A stretch of DNA of 64,000 nt from Lepidurus packardi (Eukaryota; Arthropoda; Branchiopoda; Notostraca; Triopsidae): positions 1 to 64,000 of the forward strand of contig JAKZAN010000166.1 of assembly GCA_023053545.1 (NCBI GenBank), given 5' to 3'. Under the pieces are notes generated by a model that worked only from the letters and a program-made list of their open reading frames with translations, made no database searches and had not been told where the DNA came from. The translations under genes were made by a program, and so were the position numbers. Below are positions 11,571 through 21,200 of this stretch, in pieces (the stretch's first letter is position 1; each line of letters opens with the position of its first letter).

Positions 11571-13640
11571 TCAATCGCATACTTTCACTGCATGCCTGAA
11601 GAAGGTGACGATGGCGGGAAAGGCCTTCTCTCTCGATAGCATTTCTCTGGCGTTGAAGTGGATTTTTGATCTGCTAAGTTCGCGAAGGAGGATAGCTCTT
11701 TCCTTGTTTAGTTTACGACAGTGGAAGAGGAGGTGAGAGAGGTCTTGTCTATCTTGGTCGTGGCATGTACACAGGTCAGAATCAGTTCTCTTAATACGTT
11801 TAAGGTAGGTCTTGGTGGGGAAATGCGTAGTTCGTAGTTGGATGATTTTTGAAATTGTGCTTCGAGGGAGGTTCGTGTACGTGATACCTCGATTTCCAGG
11901 ATTTGTTAGCAAATCATGAAGTGAACTCTTACACGTACCCCATCGGGTTGACCACTGATCCATAACTGAACGTTCGATGCCTATCACAGCCACTTTTAGT
12001 GATTCAGGCGGAGACGACCAGGCTCTGGCCGCAAACTGCCTTGCTCTCTCTAGGCACTTGGTGTACCGTTTGCGCTTTGGAATGTCTTCAGGGATAGGCC
12101 ACTCAGTCCATTTCCTTGAGGCGTAATACTTGGCTGCAGTTTTCTGAAGAAGCAGATCGAATGGTAACAGCTCCGTCTCCACCTCTAAGGCTGAAGTGGG
12201 AGTCGTTGAAAGGGCACCTGTTATAGATAGCAGGCCCCTTCTATAGATGTGGGCAAGGGGTTTGAGCATGGCTGTGGAAATGTTACACAATGCGGGGTAA
12301 GCATACCGCGCTTTTGCCAGGACTGATGCTTGGAAGATGGAGCGAAGCTGTCTGCATTCAACAGATCTTGAGAATTTAGTCAGCGATGACATCCTTTGAA
12401 GAGCCATGGAGCACTGCGCTGTCTGATGGTTAGCGTGATGTTTCCAGGTTAGCCGACTATCATAAATCAGGCCAAGGTATCTCACAGAGACTTTTGGGTG
12501 TACGATAGTATTGTTCCATTTTAGCGGCGCCGTTTCTTTCTTGTGTCTACGGGAGAAGTGGATTAGCTCAGTTTTGTTTTCTGCGAACTCTAAATGTAGC
12601 CTTTTCCCCCACTTCACGAGTGTACTGAGGTTGTTGGCTAACAGCTTAACATTCGTTTCACTTGAGGTACCAGACGTGTGAAGGAGGAGATCATCTACAA
12701 AAGCCTGCACATTTAGGCGCTTCCTTTTAATGATACTCAACGCGCTGTCGATGTACACCAAGAACAGTAGAGGAGAAAGCGGTGATCCCTGAGGTACGCC
12801 TTTTGCTAATGAAAATAAATCGCTTTGGTCATCTCTGAAGACCACGAAATATTTTCGGCGTTTCAGGAAGCTTTCGATCCACAAAACTATGTTGCCTGGG
12901 GTCTTAAGTTTCCGAAGTTCTTGAATGAGTTTAGCATGGTTGACGTTGTCGAAGGCTCCCGTTATGTCGAGTAGAAGCGCGGTGTGAACCTTTCTATTTT
13001 CGAAGCTCTGGAGCACCGAATCCGTGAAATTGACCAGCGCGTCTGTCGTGGATCTGCCAGGTCTGCATCCCCATTGCATGTCAGACAGCGCGTTGTTTTC
13101 CGTTAGAAACGCTTTGAGGCGATTTGCGATTGCTTTCTCTAATAACTTCCCCAGTACTGGGAGGAGAGATATGGGACGAAAGCTCTTGGCGTTCTCGTAA
13201 CTTGGTTTTCCAGGCTTGGGGAGTGGAATGATTTTTGCTGTCTTCCACACATTAGGGAAGTGACCTAGCCTAAGAGAAGCGTTGAAGATGTTCAAGACAT
13301 AAGGACCGATGATTTTCCAGGTGCTTTTTAGGACTATAGCCTGTATGTTGTCCATTCCTGCCGCCTTGTTGGGTCGTAGATCGTTTAGAATCTCCGTAAT
13401 TTCCCCAAAGGAAAACTCCGCGTCAGAAGTGGAGGCTCTCAATTGCTTAAATATGATCTTATGACGCGACGACTTTTCAGGCCTGTCTGTACCGTCAGCT
13501 GGTACCCCATTCAGTAAGCTTGTTGCCATGCAGTTAAGTTTGGATTTGACGTCAGGAAAAGGATTGCCATCTGCTTGCTTTAATTGTTCGAATCGGTTGT
13601 TGCTATTAGATCGCAGGTATCGATCTAGGTTCCAATAACG
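11571..13640 (-). pseudogene. LINE-A ORF2, reverse transcriptase part
   Basis: Reverse transcriptase of LINE-A; the longest ATG-started piece is 652 codons (13529 to 11571). Residues below are numbered from that ATG. RT motifs in order: motif 1-2 region with VWKTAKIIPLPKPGK (95-108), FRPISLLPVLGKLLEK (117-132), motif A LLLDITGAFDNVNH (185-198), motif B KGVPQGSPLSP (243-253), and the active site FVDD (277-280; DNA 12690-12701). The C-terminal Cys/His motif CTC..DLSHLLFHC is near residues 585-602, as in Jockey-group ORF2 proteins. It would copy the element's RNA at the nicked target. The reading frame extends upstream of the ATG and is contiguous in sense with the endonuclease, but is offset by one base near 13632-13650. 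The catalytic residues are intact. Confidence 0.92.
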
Positions 13641-14697
13641 TCTTACAACTAGAGGACTTCATCTGCGCCATCCAAAATTGTTCTTTCCGATCTCTGGTTT
13701 GCTTGCGGTAGAGGTTACGTTTTGTTTTCCAAACCTTCTCTCTTTGTGGATTCCTGTCTGCGCGATACAGCCGAAGCGCTGCTGAAGCTTCCTTTCTCAG
13801 TCTGCGAAGTTCTCCATTCCACCACGGCTTAATCCGGGTTGAATCTGATTTTGTTGGTATGTGCATGTGCATTGCCTCTTGAATGGTCGTGGTGAGAGCT
13901 CCGACCGCTGTGTCAACCGCCTGTCGGTCTGAGAGGTTCGAGAACATCGAGCGTGCACTCAGTAGACTTGACGACATGTAGGATCTTAGGTTGCCCCAGT
14001 TTGCCCTGCTGTAGCACCACGTGGTCTTGTCTTTGCGGGGAACGTACGTTGTGAATAGGAGAGCAATTGCCTTGTGATCGGACTCATTGTAGTACACGTC
14101 GTCGTTTAACATGCTCCACTCGACTTGTGTACTTAGATTCGCAGATGCCCACGTGAGGTCTATGGTAGACATATGCCCACGTTCGTTGAGGAAAGTTGGT
14201 GTGTTCCACTTGTTTAACAATGTGAGACCATGTTCCGTAACAAAGTTATAAAGCTGCGTACCCGCAAGGTCCGCGGCTTTGTCCTCCCACAACCAGTGAT
14301 GGGCATTAAAGTCCCCGGTGACAACCATACAGTCGTCTTGACCATATTTCTTCCAAACTTCGGAAAGTAGATTTGTAGTATCAGCCGTATGTCTCCGGTA
14401 AAGTGCAATGATGGTTATGCAATGGGTGCCAGTTCTGGGTAATTTCAGTGCCACATACAGTTCTGCTATTTCCATTATGTAAAAAGGGCTATCCCTCTTT
14501 TGGAGGAGAAGCACTCCTTTGTAGCTGAGGGGGGGTCTGATCAATTCGAAGCTTCCGAAACTTGAACATGTTAGGTTCTGTGGTGGTTCTATCGCTACGA
14601 CTGTGCTTGTTCCCTTGCTCGTGGCCTCGCGGATCAGTTCGGTAAGTTGTTGGTAGCTCTTCCTTATATTCTGTATCAACAACTGGTTCGTTGTCAT
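13606..14697 (-). pseudogene. LINE-A ORF2, AP-like endonuclease part
   Basis: N-terminal endonuclease of ORF2 (exonuclease-endonuclease-phosphatase fold), which nicks the target DNA to prime reverse transcription. Visible motifs: IQNIRKS near the start, ALYRRH, the catalytic GDFNAHHW, STIDLTWAS, and the terminal NESDHKAI. The ATG at 14697 lies directly after the ORF1 stop (TAG then ATG), which fixes the start and suggests termination-reinitiation. A 1-base indel near 13632-13650 sends the frame into a stop at 13606. The other frame continues with the conserved linker (WNLDR) into the RT. Without that indel ORF2 would be about 1040 residues. Confidence 0.92.
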
Positions 14698-16086
14698 CTA
14701 AGTGCTTTTTGTTGCTGTGGATTGTTTCTCACTTCTTTTTTGCGCGTTTATCCGAACAGGGCAGTTAGGGTCGAAGGCGGGGTGGGCACCTTTGCAATTT
14801 GCACATTTCTTTGCTGCGTCTGTGCACTGTCTCGTGTCGTGGTTTTTCGAACATTTGCCGCAGACTGGGGTCTTTTCTTGGCACGACGCTGAAATATGGC
14901 CATAAGCCTGGCATTTGAAGCATTGAATAATGTTGGTCGTTCTGGCGTTTTCAATTTGGACTAGCTGGTTGAACGCGAAGATTCCACACACTTGAATTAG
15001 TTTCTGCTTCTCTCCTACCGATTTGCATGTATACTTGACTGACCCATGCGCTTTTGTGGAATCCGGGTTTAGCCATTTGGTTCGGTCAGCTTCAAACGTT
15101 ACCTCAAGGTTGGAGTTCTTGTCAGAGATATGCTGGCAGATTTCCGGCATGCTCAACTCCTTTGGGAGCTGGTGGATTACCACCATCAGATTGGGTTGTC
15201 TTTTTACTGTTTTGACCGGTCCCAGGTTTGGTAAGGTTGCTGACTGAAATATGGCTTCCGAAATGATCTTTTCCTCCCGGCTTCGGAAGGTGAGGGCAAG
15301 CCTGTTGGTGCGGGTTTTACCTACTAATACCGGCTTCGGTGCATTCGGGTACGCCTTGGCTAAGTCTTCATCCATTGTTTTGAGGAGGTCCTTCCTAGGA
15401 ATGACCATGTTCCGTTTCGCCTCGTCTTCCTGTTGGATGAAAATCGTGACACCGTCATCTTCGTTATTGTCTACTTCTTGACCAGCAGGGGTGGCAATAG
15501 CTTCATTAGATTCCCTGGTTTGCAGTCTTTTCCTTTTCTTGCGGACTATATGAGCCCAGGTTCCGGATTGAGCAGAAGGCGAGGCGGCTTGGCCTTGATT
15601 TAGTTGATTGTCACTAACAGTCGGTTTCCAGGAAGGTTTCCAGGAAGGTTTCCCGCGTTCTTCTACAGGGTCTTTACGAAGTCCCACAACTTCTGCTTTG
15701 AGTGCCAAAATTTCCTGATTTAGATGGTCGTTGCTGTCTTTCAGCGACCTAAGCGTGGATACGATGAAATCCATAGTAGACATTTGCGTAGGGTCATCGA
15801 TTGAAAAGGACCTTTTACGGAACGCTAGGTCGTCCGAAGGGGAAAGCATGGGGCGTTTCTGAGCTTCGGCTGGGTTCATTTTCTTTTCCCGACACGATTT
15901 GCAGTTTTTTGCCGCAGGCTTGTCTTTTTGAAAGAGGTCCCCGCAGGTTTGACATTTCACTTGAGGTTGTAGTGTGACGGTTGGATTGGGCGAGTCTATT
16001 TCAATTTCCTCCAGAGCGCGGGACGGGCCGGCTTGAGAAAAACGGATTCCCCCTTTCACGGGCGAGTTTTCCGGTGTCCTTAACAT
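14698..16086 (-). CDS. LINE-A ORF1 (Gag-like zinc-knuckle RNA-binding protein)
   Basis: Intact 462-residue ORF1, the nucleic-acid-binding partner of ORF2 in the LINE ribonucleoprotein. Four zinc-binding clusters are visible. An N-terminal CX2C-X13-CX2C finger lies at residues 45-65 (CQTC...CKSC). Three C-terminal knuckles are CFKCQAYGHISASC, CGKCSKNHDTRQC and CANCKGAHPAFDPNC. Between them lie a basic RKRSFSIDD motif, a short predicted coiled coil (STLRSLKDSNDHLNQEILALK), and a region with LGPVKTVKRQPN and VVIHQLPKELS that resembles the RRM-like segment of Jockey-group Gag proteins. The start is the first ATG after a 225-bp 5' UTR. The stop TAG abuts the ORF2 ATG. LINE-B and LINE-C have the same architecture. 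Confidence 0.93.
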   Translation of the reverse strand: MLRTPENSPVKGGIRFSQAGPSRALEEIEIDSPNPTVTLQPQVKCQTCGDLFQKDKPAAKNCKSCREKKMNPAEAQKRPMLSPSDDLAFRKRSFSIDDPTQMSTMDFIVSTLRSLKDSNDHLNQEILALKAEVVGLRKDPVEERGKPSWKPSWKPTVSDNQLNQGQAASPSAQSGTWAHIVRKKRKRLQTRESNEAIATPAGQEVDNNEDDGVTIFIQQEDEAKRNMVIPRKDLLKTMDEDLAKAYPNAPKPVLVGKTRTNRLALTFRSREEKIISEAIFQSATLPNLGPVKTVKRQPNLMVVIHQLPKELSMPEICQHISDKNSNLEVTFEADRTKWLNPDSTKAHGSVKYTCKSVGEKQKLIQVCGIFAFNQLVQIENARTTNIIQCFKCQAYGHISASCQEKTPVCGKCSKNHDTRQCTDAAKKCANCKGAHPAFDPNCPVRINAQKRSEKQSTATKST

Positions 16087-16311
16087 TTCGTCACTGGGCT
16101 AAGCCCTAAATAGTCACTTAAAGGACCTCGTTCATACACAAAGCAGGGACTAGACGTTATAAAAATAATCGGCAAAGGTGCAGAAAGCACCGAACAACAC
16201 CTGGTAACAAAAATCAATCCAAACAAAACTTGGGTACACCAATGAAACACGACAAAAGCAAGAGCGCACTTCAAACACGTCCCAACTTCCCGCCACAAAA
16301 TGGCGGAATCC
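16087..16311 (-). other. 5' UTR and probable internal promoter region of LINE-A
   Basis: 225 bp between the right target duplication and the ORF1 ATG. LINEs of this group carry their promoter here, but I see no motif I can name. A 72-codon frame (16080-16298) overlaps it and the first bases of ORF1, and is probably incidental. Confidence 0.6.
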
Positions 16312-16324
16312 TAACGCACGTGTT

Positions 16325-16458
16325 ATTCATCCACCAAGTGATATCAAATAAATTCGTTCAATCGTCAATGGGTCTTAAGTATCATTCATATATCCCACAT
16401 CAGCACTAATCAAACACAACGAAGGAATCATTACATTTATCCACCAAGATTAACGACA
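16325..16458 (+). repeat. 3' LTR of BEL element, second part
   Basis: Resumes directly after the right LINE-A target duplication (16312-16324) with attcatccaccaagtg and ends aacgaca, followed by the BEL target duplication cctga at 16459-16463. It contains AATAAA at 16347-16352. Relative to the 5' LTR it has a 2-bp and a 1-bp deletion. Confidence 0.92.
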
Positions 16459-17319
16459 CCTGAAATTTCCTCGAAATCTTATTGAAATTACACTGAAATT
16501 TCATTGAAATTTCGTTGAAATATGCTTGTAATTTTACCTGAAATTTCAATGAAATTTCCTTGAAATTTGCTTGTAATTTTACCTGAAATTTCCTCGAAAT
16601 CTTATTGAAATTACACTGAAATTTCATTGAGATTTCGTTGAAACATGCTTGTGATTTTACCTGAAATTTCCTTGAAATTTGCTTGTAATTTTACCTGAAA
16701 TTTCAATGAAATTTCCTTGAAATTTGCTTGTAATTTTACCTGAAATTTTTTCGAAATCTTATTGAAATTACACTGAAACTTCAATGAAATTTCCTTGAAA
16801 TTTGCTTGTAATTTTACCTGAAATTTCCTCGAAATCTTATTGAAATTACACTGAAATTTCATCGAAATTTCGTTGAAATATGCGTGTAATTTTACCTGAA
16901 ATTTCAATGAAATTTCTTTGAAATTTGCCTGTAATTTTACCTGAAATTTCCTCGAAATCTTATTGAAATTACACTGAAATTTCATTGTAATTTCGTTGAA
17001 GTATACTTGTAATTTAACCTGAAATTTCAATGAAATTTCCTTGAAATTTGTTTGTAATTTTACCTGAAATTTCCTCGAAATCTTATTGAAATTACACTGA
17101 AATTTCATTGAAATTTCGTTTAAATATGCTTGTAATTTTACCTGAAATTTCAATGAAATTTCCTTGAAATTTGCTTGTAATTTTACCTGAAATTTCCTTG
17201 AAATTTGCTTGTAATTTTACCTGAAATTTCCTCGAAATCTTATTGAAATTACACTGAAATTTCAATGAAATTTCGTTGAAATATGCTTGTAATTTTACCT
17301 GAAATTTCCTAAAAATCTT
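16459..17319 (-). repeat. 123-bp satellite, block 2
   Basis: Satellite resumes in the same orientation right after the BEL 3' LTR, starting with the duplicated cctga. It ends at aatctt (17314-17319), the left copy of the 6-bp duplication flanking the MITE-like insert. The longest minus-strand open frame here (16611-17153, 180 codons) is satellite translation only. Confidence 0.95.
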
Positions 17320-17658
17320 CGTTCCGAACTGAAGTCCGAAAGAGTTTTGTTTTCTTCTTCTTTTCGGTTGTGTTTACTATTTCTCTCTCTCCGGTCTCCA
17401 CTTTCTCCTTTTGATCCTTTATCGATCGGTTTGATGTAAAGGGAGGGCCTTTTTGGAAGAATACAGACAGTTGTTGTTGGTAAGAGCAAAGATACGGATC
17501 TGAATCGCAGTGTACGTGGCATATTGTTCCTCGTGGCAACCGAAATACGGAATAATATATTAATCACGGTTGCGAACAGAGTTTCCGAGTATCTAACAGT
17601 TTTCGTTTCCCCTAATTCCGTGGGCAGCCATACGCGTTACATTTTAACTGGGTTGTTC

Positions 17659-18185
17659 TTTTTTTTTTTTTTTTTTCCTTTTTACCGGCGTAGGCTCTCG
17701 CCTATTGCCGTTCACTATATTTCAAGCATACGATTTTTACATGCATTGTCAATAATCCCAGCACAAGGGTCACCTATCGGGTAGTCATCAAGATACTACC
17801 CTGTCAGGGGGGGGGGGGCGGTGTACAGGAAAAGGGAACAGGGGGTAAGGAGGGAAGGGAAACAAAACAGCGCTCTTTGATTGTGTCAATCGCATACTTT
17901 CACTGCATGCCTGAAGAAGGTGACGATGGCGGGAAAGGCCTTCTCTCTCGATAGCATTTCTCTGGCGTTGAAGTGGATTTTTGATCTGCTAAGTTCGCGA
18001 AGGAGGATAGCTCTTTCCTTGTTTAGTTTACGACAGTGGAAGAGGAGGTGAGAGAGGTCTTGTCTATCTTGGTAGTGGCATGTACACAGGTCAGAATCAG
18101 TTCTCTTAATACGTTTAAGGTAGGTCTTGGTGGGGAAATGCGTAGTTCGTAGTTGGATGATTTTTGAAATTGTGCTTCGAGGGAC
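17659..18185 (-). mobile_element. 5'-truncated LINE-A copy nested in the MITE-like insert
   Basis: Matches the 3' 525 bp of LINE-A (11346-11871) with only a handful of differences, including a longer T run and a longer G run. It is flanked by the 14-bp direct repeat taactgggttgttc (17645-17658 and 18196-18209), so it is an independent insertion. The 5' truncation point is followed by 10 extra bases (18186-18195) that begin with ctcgaag, the inverted complement of the cttcgag just inside the element. Confidence 0.9.
17886..18185 (-). pseudogene. Remnant of LINE-A ORF2 C-terminus
   Basis: About the last 100 codons of LINE-A ORF2, including the DLSHLLFHC part of the C-terminal Cys/His motif, ending at the same TGA (17886-17888 on plus). 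The upstream portion was never copied or was lost. A longer minus-strand frame (18023-18289) fuses satellite translation to this remnant in another frame and has no meaning as a protein. Confidence 0.8.
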
Positions 18186-18214
18186 TCGAAGTTAATAACT
18201 GGGTTGTTCGGAAC

Positions 18215-21200
18215 AATCTTATTGAAATTACACTGGAATTTCATTGAAATTTCGTTGAAATATGCTTGTAATTTTACCTGAAATTTCAATGAAATTTACT
18301 TGAAATTTCATTGAAATTTCGTTGAAATATGCTTGTAATTTTACCTGAAATTTCAATGAAATTTCCTTGAAATTTGCTTGTAATTTTACCTGAAATTTCC
18401 ATGAAATTTGCTTGTAATTTTACCTGAAATTTCCCTGAAATTTACTTGATTTTACCTGAAATTTCTTCGAAATCTTAATGAAATTACAGTGAAATTTCAT
18501 TGAAATTTCGTTGAAACATGCTTGTAATTTTACCTGAAACTTCAATGAAATTTCCTTGAAATTTGCTTGTAATTTTACCTGAGATTTCCTCGAAATCTTA
18601 TTGAAATTACACTGAAATTTCATTGAGATTTCGTTGAAACATGCTTGTGATTTTACCTGAAATTTCAATGAAATTTCATTGAAATTTGCTTGTAATTTTA
18701 CCTGAAATTTCAATGAAATTTCCTTGAAATTTGCTTGTAATTTTTACCTGAAATTTTTTTGAAATCTTATTGAAATTACACTGAAACTTCAATGAAATTT
18801 CCTTGAAATTTGCTTGTAATTTTACCTGAAATTTCCTCGAAATCTTATTGAAATTACACTGAAATTTCATCGAAATTTCGTTGAAATATGCGTGTAATTT
18901 TACCTGAAATTTCAATGAAATTTCCTTGAAATTTGCTTGTAATTTTACCTGAAATTTCCTTGAAATTTGCTTGTAATTTTACCTGAAATTTCCTCGAAAT
19001 CTTATTGAAATTACACTGAAATTTCATTGAAATTTCGTTGAAATATGCTTGTAATTTTACCCGAAATTTCCTCAAAATCTTATTGAAATTACACTGAAAT
19101 TTCATTGAAATTTCGTTGAAATATGCTTGTAATTTTACCTGAAATTTCAATGAAATTTACTTGAAATTTCATTGAAATTTCGTTGAAATATGCTTGTAAT
19201 TTTACCTGAAATTTCAATGAAATTTCCTTGAAATTTGCTTGTAATTTTACCTGAAATTTCAATGAAATTTCCTTGAAATTTGCTTGTAATTTTTACCTGA
19301 AATTTTTTCGAAATCTTATTGAAATTACACTGAAACTTCAACGAAATTTCCTTGAAATTTGATTATAATTTTACCTGAAATTTCCTCGAAATCTTATTGA
19401 AATTACACTGAAAGTTCATCGAAATTTCGTTGAAATATGCGTGTAATTTTACCTGAAATTTCAATGAAATTTCCTTGAAATTTGCTTGTAATTTTACCTG
19501 AAATTTCCTCAAAATCTTATATTAATTACACTGAAATTTCATTGAAATTTCGTTAAAATATGCTTGTAATTTTACCTGAAATTTCAATGAAATTTCCTTG
19601 AAATTTGCTTGTAATTTTACCTGAAATTTCCTTGAAATTTCATTGAAATATGCTTGTAATTTTACCTGAAATTTCCTCGAAATCTTATTGAAATTACACT
19701 GAAATTTCATTGAAATTTCGTTGAAATATGCTTGTAATTTTACCTCAAATTTCAATGAAGTTTTCTTGAAATTTGCTTGTAATTTTAACTGAAATTTGCT
19801 TGTAATTTTACCTGAAATTTCTTCGAAATCTTATTGAAATTACACTGAAATTTCATTGAAATTTCGTTGAAATATGCTTGTAATTTTACCTGAAATTTCC
19901 TCGAAATGTTATTGCAATTACACTGAAATTTCATTAAAATTTCGTTGAAATATGCTTATAATTTTACCTGAAATTTCAATGAAATTTCCTTGAAATTTGA
20001 TTGTAATTTTACCTGAAATTTCCTCGAAATCTTATTGAAATTACACTGAAATTTCATTGAAATGTCGTTGAAATATGCTTGTAATTTTACCTGAAATTTC
20101 AATGAAATTTTCTTAAAATATGCTTGTAATTTTACCTGAAATTTCCCTGAAATTTGCTTGTAATTTTACCTGAAATTTCTTCGAAATCTTATTGAAATTA
20201 CACTGAAATTTCATTGAAATTTCGTTGAAATATGCTTGTAATTTTACCTGAAATTTCAATGAGATTTCCTTGAAATTTGCTTGTAATTTTACCTGAAATT
20301 TCCCTGAAATTTACTTGATTTTACCTGAAATTTACTTGATTTTACCTGAAATTTCTTCGAAATCTTAATGAAATTACAGTGAAATTTCATTGAAATTTCG
20401 TTGAAATATGCTTGTAATTTTACCTCAAATTTCAATGAAGTTTTCTTGAAATTTGCTTGTAATTTTAACTGAAATTTGCTTGTAATTTTACCTGAAATTT
20501 CTTCGAAATCTTATTGAAATTACACTGAAATTTCATTGAAATTTCGTTGAAATATGCTTGTAATTTTACCTGAAATTTCCTCGAAATGTTATTGCAATTA
20601 CACTGAAATTTCATTAAAATTTCGTTGAAATATGCTTATAATTTTACCTGAAATTTCAATGAAATTTCCTTGAAATTTGATTGTAATTTTACCTGAAATT
20701 TCCTCGAAATCTTATTGAAATTACACTGAAATTTCATTGAAATGTCGTTGAAATATGCTTGTAATTTTACCTGAAATTTCAATGAAATTTTCTTAAAATA
20801 TGCTTGTAATTTTACCTGAAATTTCCCTGAAATTTGCTTGTAATTTTACCTGAAATTTCTTCGAAATCTTATTGAAATTACACTGAAATTTCATTGAAAT
20901 TTCGTTGAAATATGCTTGTAATTTTACCTGAAATTTCAATGAGATTTCCTTGAAATTTGCTTGTAATTTTACCTGAAATTTCCCTGAAATTTACTTGATT
21001 TTACCTGAAATTTACTTGATTTTACCTGAAATTTCTTCGAAATCTTAATGAAATTACAGTGAAATTTCATTGAAATTTCGTTGAAATATGCTTGTAATTT
21101 TACCTGAAACTTCAATGAAATTTCCTTGAAATTTGCTTGTAATTTTACCTGAAATTTCCTCGAAATCTTATTGAAATTACACTGAAATTTCATTGAAATT

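Larger units (their letters stand above)
11346..16311 (-). mobile_element. LINE-A: near full-length Jockey/I-group non-LTR retrotransposon
   Basis: About 5 kb on the minus strand. Order (minus): 5' UTR, ORF1, ORF2 (endonuclease-RT), 3' UTR, then an A-rich tail seen as T runs at 11344-11370. It is flanked by a 13-bp direct repeat taacgcacgtgtt (11333-11345 and 16312-16324), so it integrated by target-primed reverse transcription into the BEL 3' LTR. The 5' end reads ggattccgcc on the minus strand and looks complete. No RNase H domain follows the RT, which argues for a Jockey-like rather than an I- or LOA-like lineage. The clade is inferred from motifs only. One frameshift in ORF2 is the only lesion I found. 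Confidence 0.92.
5532..16458 (+). mobile_element. BEL/Pao LTR retrotransposon, with a LINE nested in its 3' LTR
   Basis: Complete but degenerate BEL/Pao element. It has two LTRs beginning TG and ending CA, a candidate primer-binding site, a gag-pol region in the order Gag, protease, RT, RNase H, integrase (the BEL order), a polypurine tract, and a 5-bp target duplication cctga at 5527-5531 and 16459-16463. The duplicated target is part of the satellite spacer, so the element inserted into an existing array. The LTRs differ by 5 substitutions and 2 small indels over about 349 aligned bases, which suggests a modest age. LINE-A (11346-16311) lies inside the 3' LTR and is younger. Without it the BEL element is about 5.95 kb. 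Several frameshifts make this copy non-autonomous as assembled. No envelope-like ORF is present. Confidence 0.93.
17320..18214. mobile_element. MITE-like insert (about 344 bp) split by a LINE fragment
   Basis: Non-satellite DNA with 9-bp terminal inverted repeats, gttccgaac at 17321-17329 and gttcggaac at 18206-18214, flanked by a 6-bp repeat aatctt (17314-17319 and 18215-18220) that is single-copy in the normal satellite monomer. Without the LINE fragment it is about 344 bp. It has no convincing ORF, though an internal CT-rich stretch and several weak frames are present. The structure suggests a non-autonomous DNA transposon. The inverted repeats are short and there is one extra c at 17320, so the superfamily is unassigned. 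Confidence 0.55.

Noticed and set aside
14647..15481. Plus-strand frames opposite LINE-A ORF1
   Set aside because: Antisense shadows of the intact ORF1; no domain or conservation.
16080..16298. 72-codon minus-strand frame upstream of LINE-A ORF1
   Set aside because: Sits in the 5' UTR, has a non-ATG-supported cysteine-rich translation with no counterpart in LINE-B or LINE-C.
17320..18214. Solo LTR as explanation of the 344-bp insert
   Set aside because: Ends are gttccgaac and gttcggaac rather than TG...CA, and there is no primer site or polypurine tract; an inverted-repeat element fits better.
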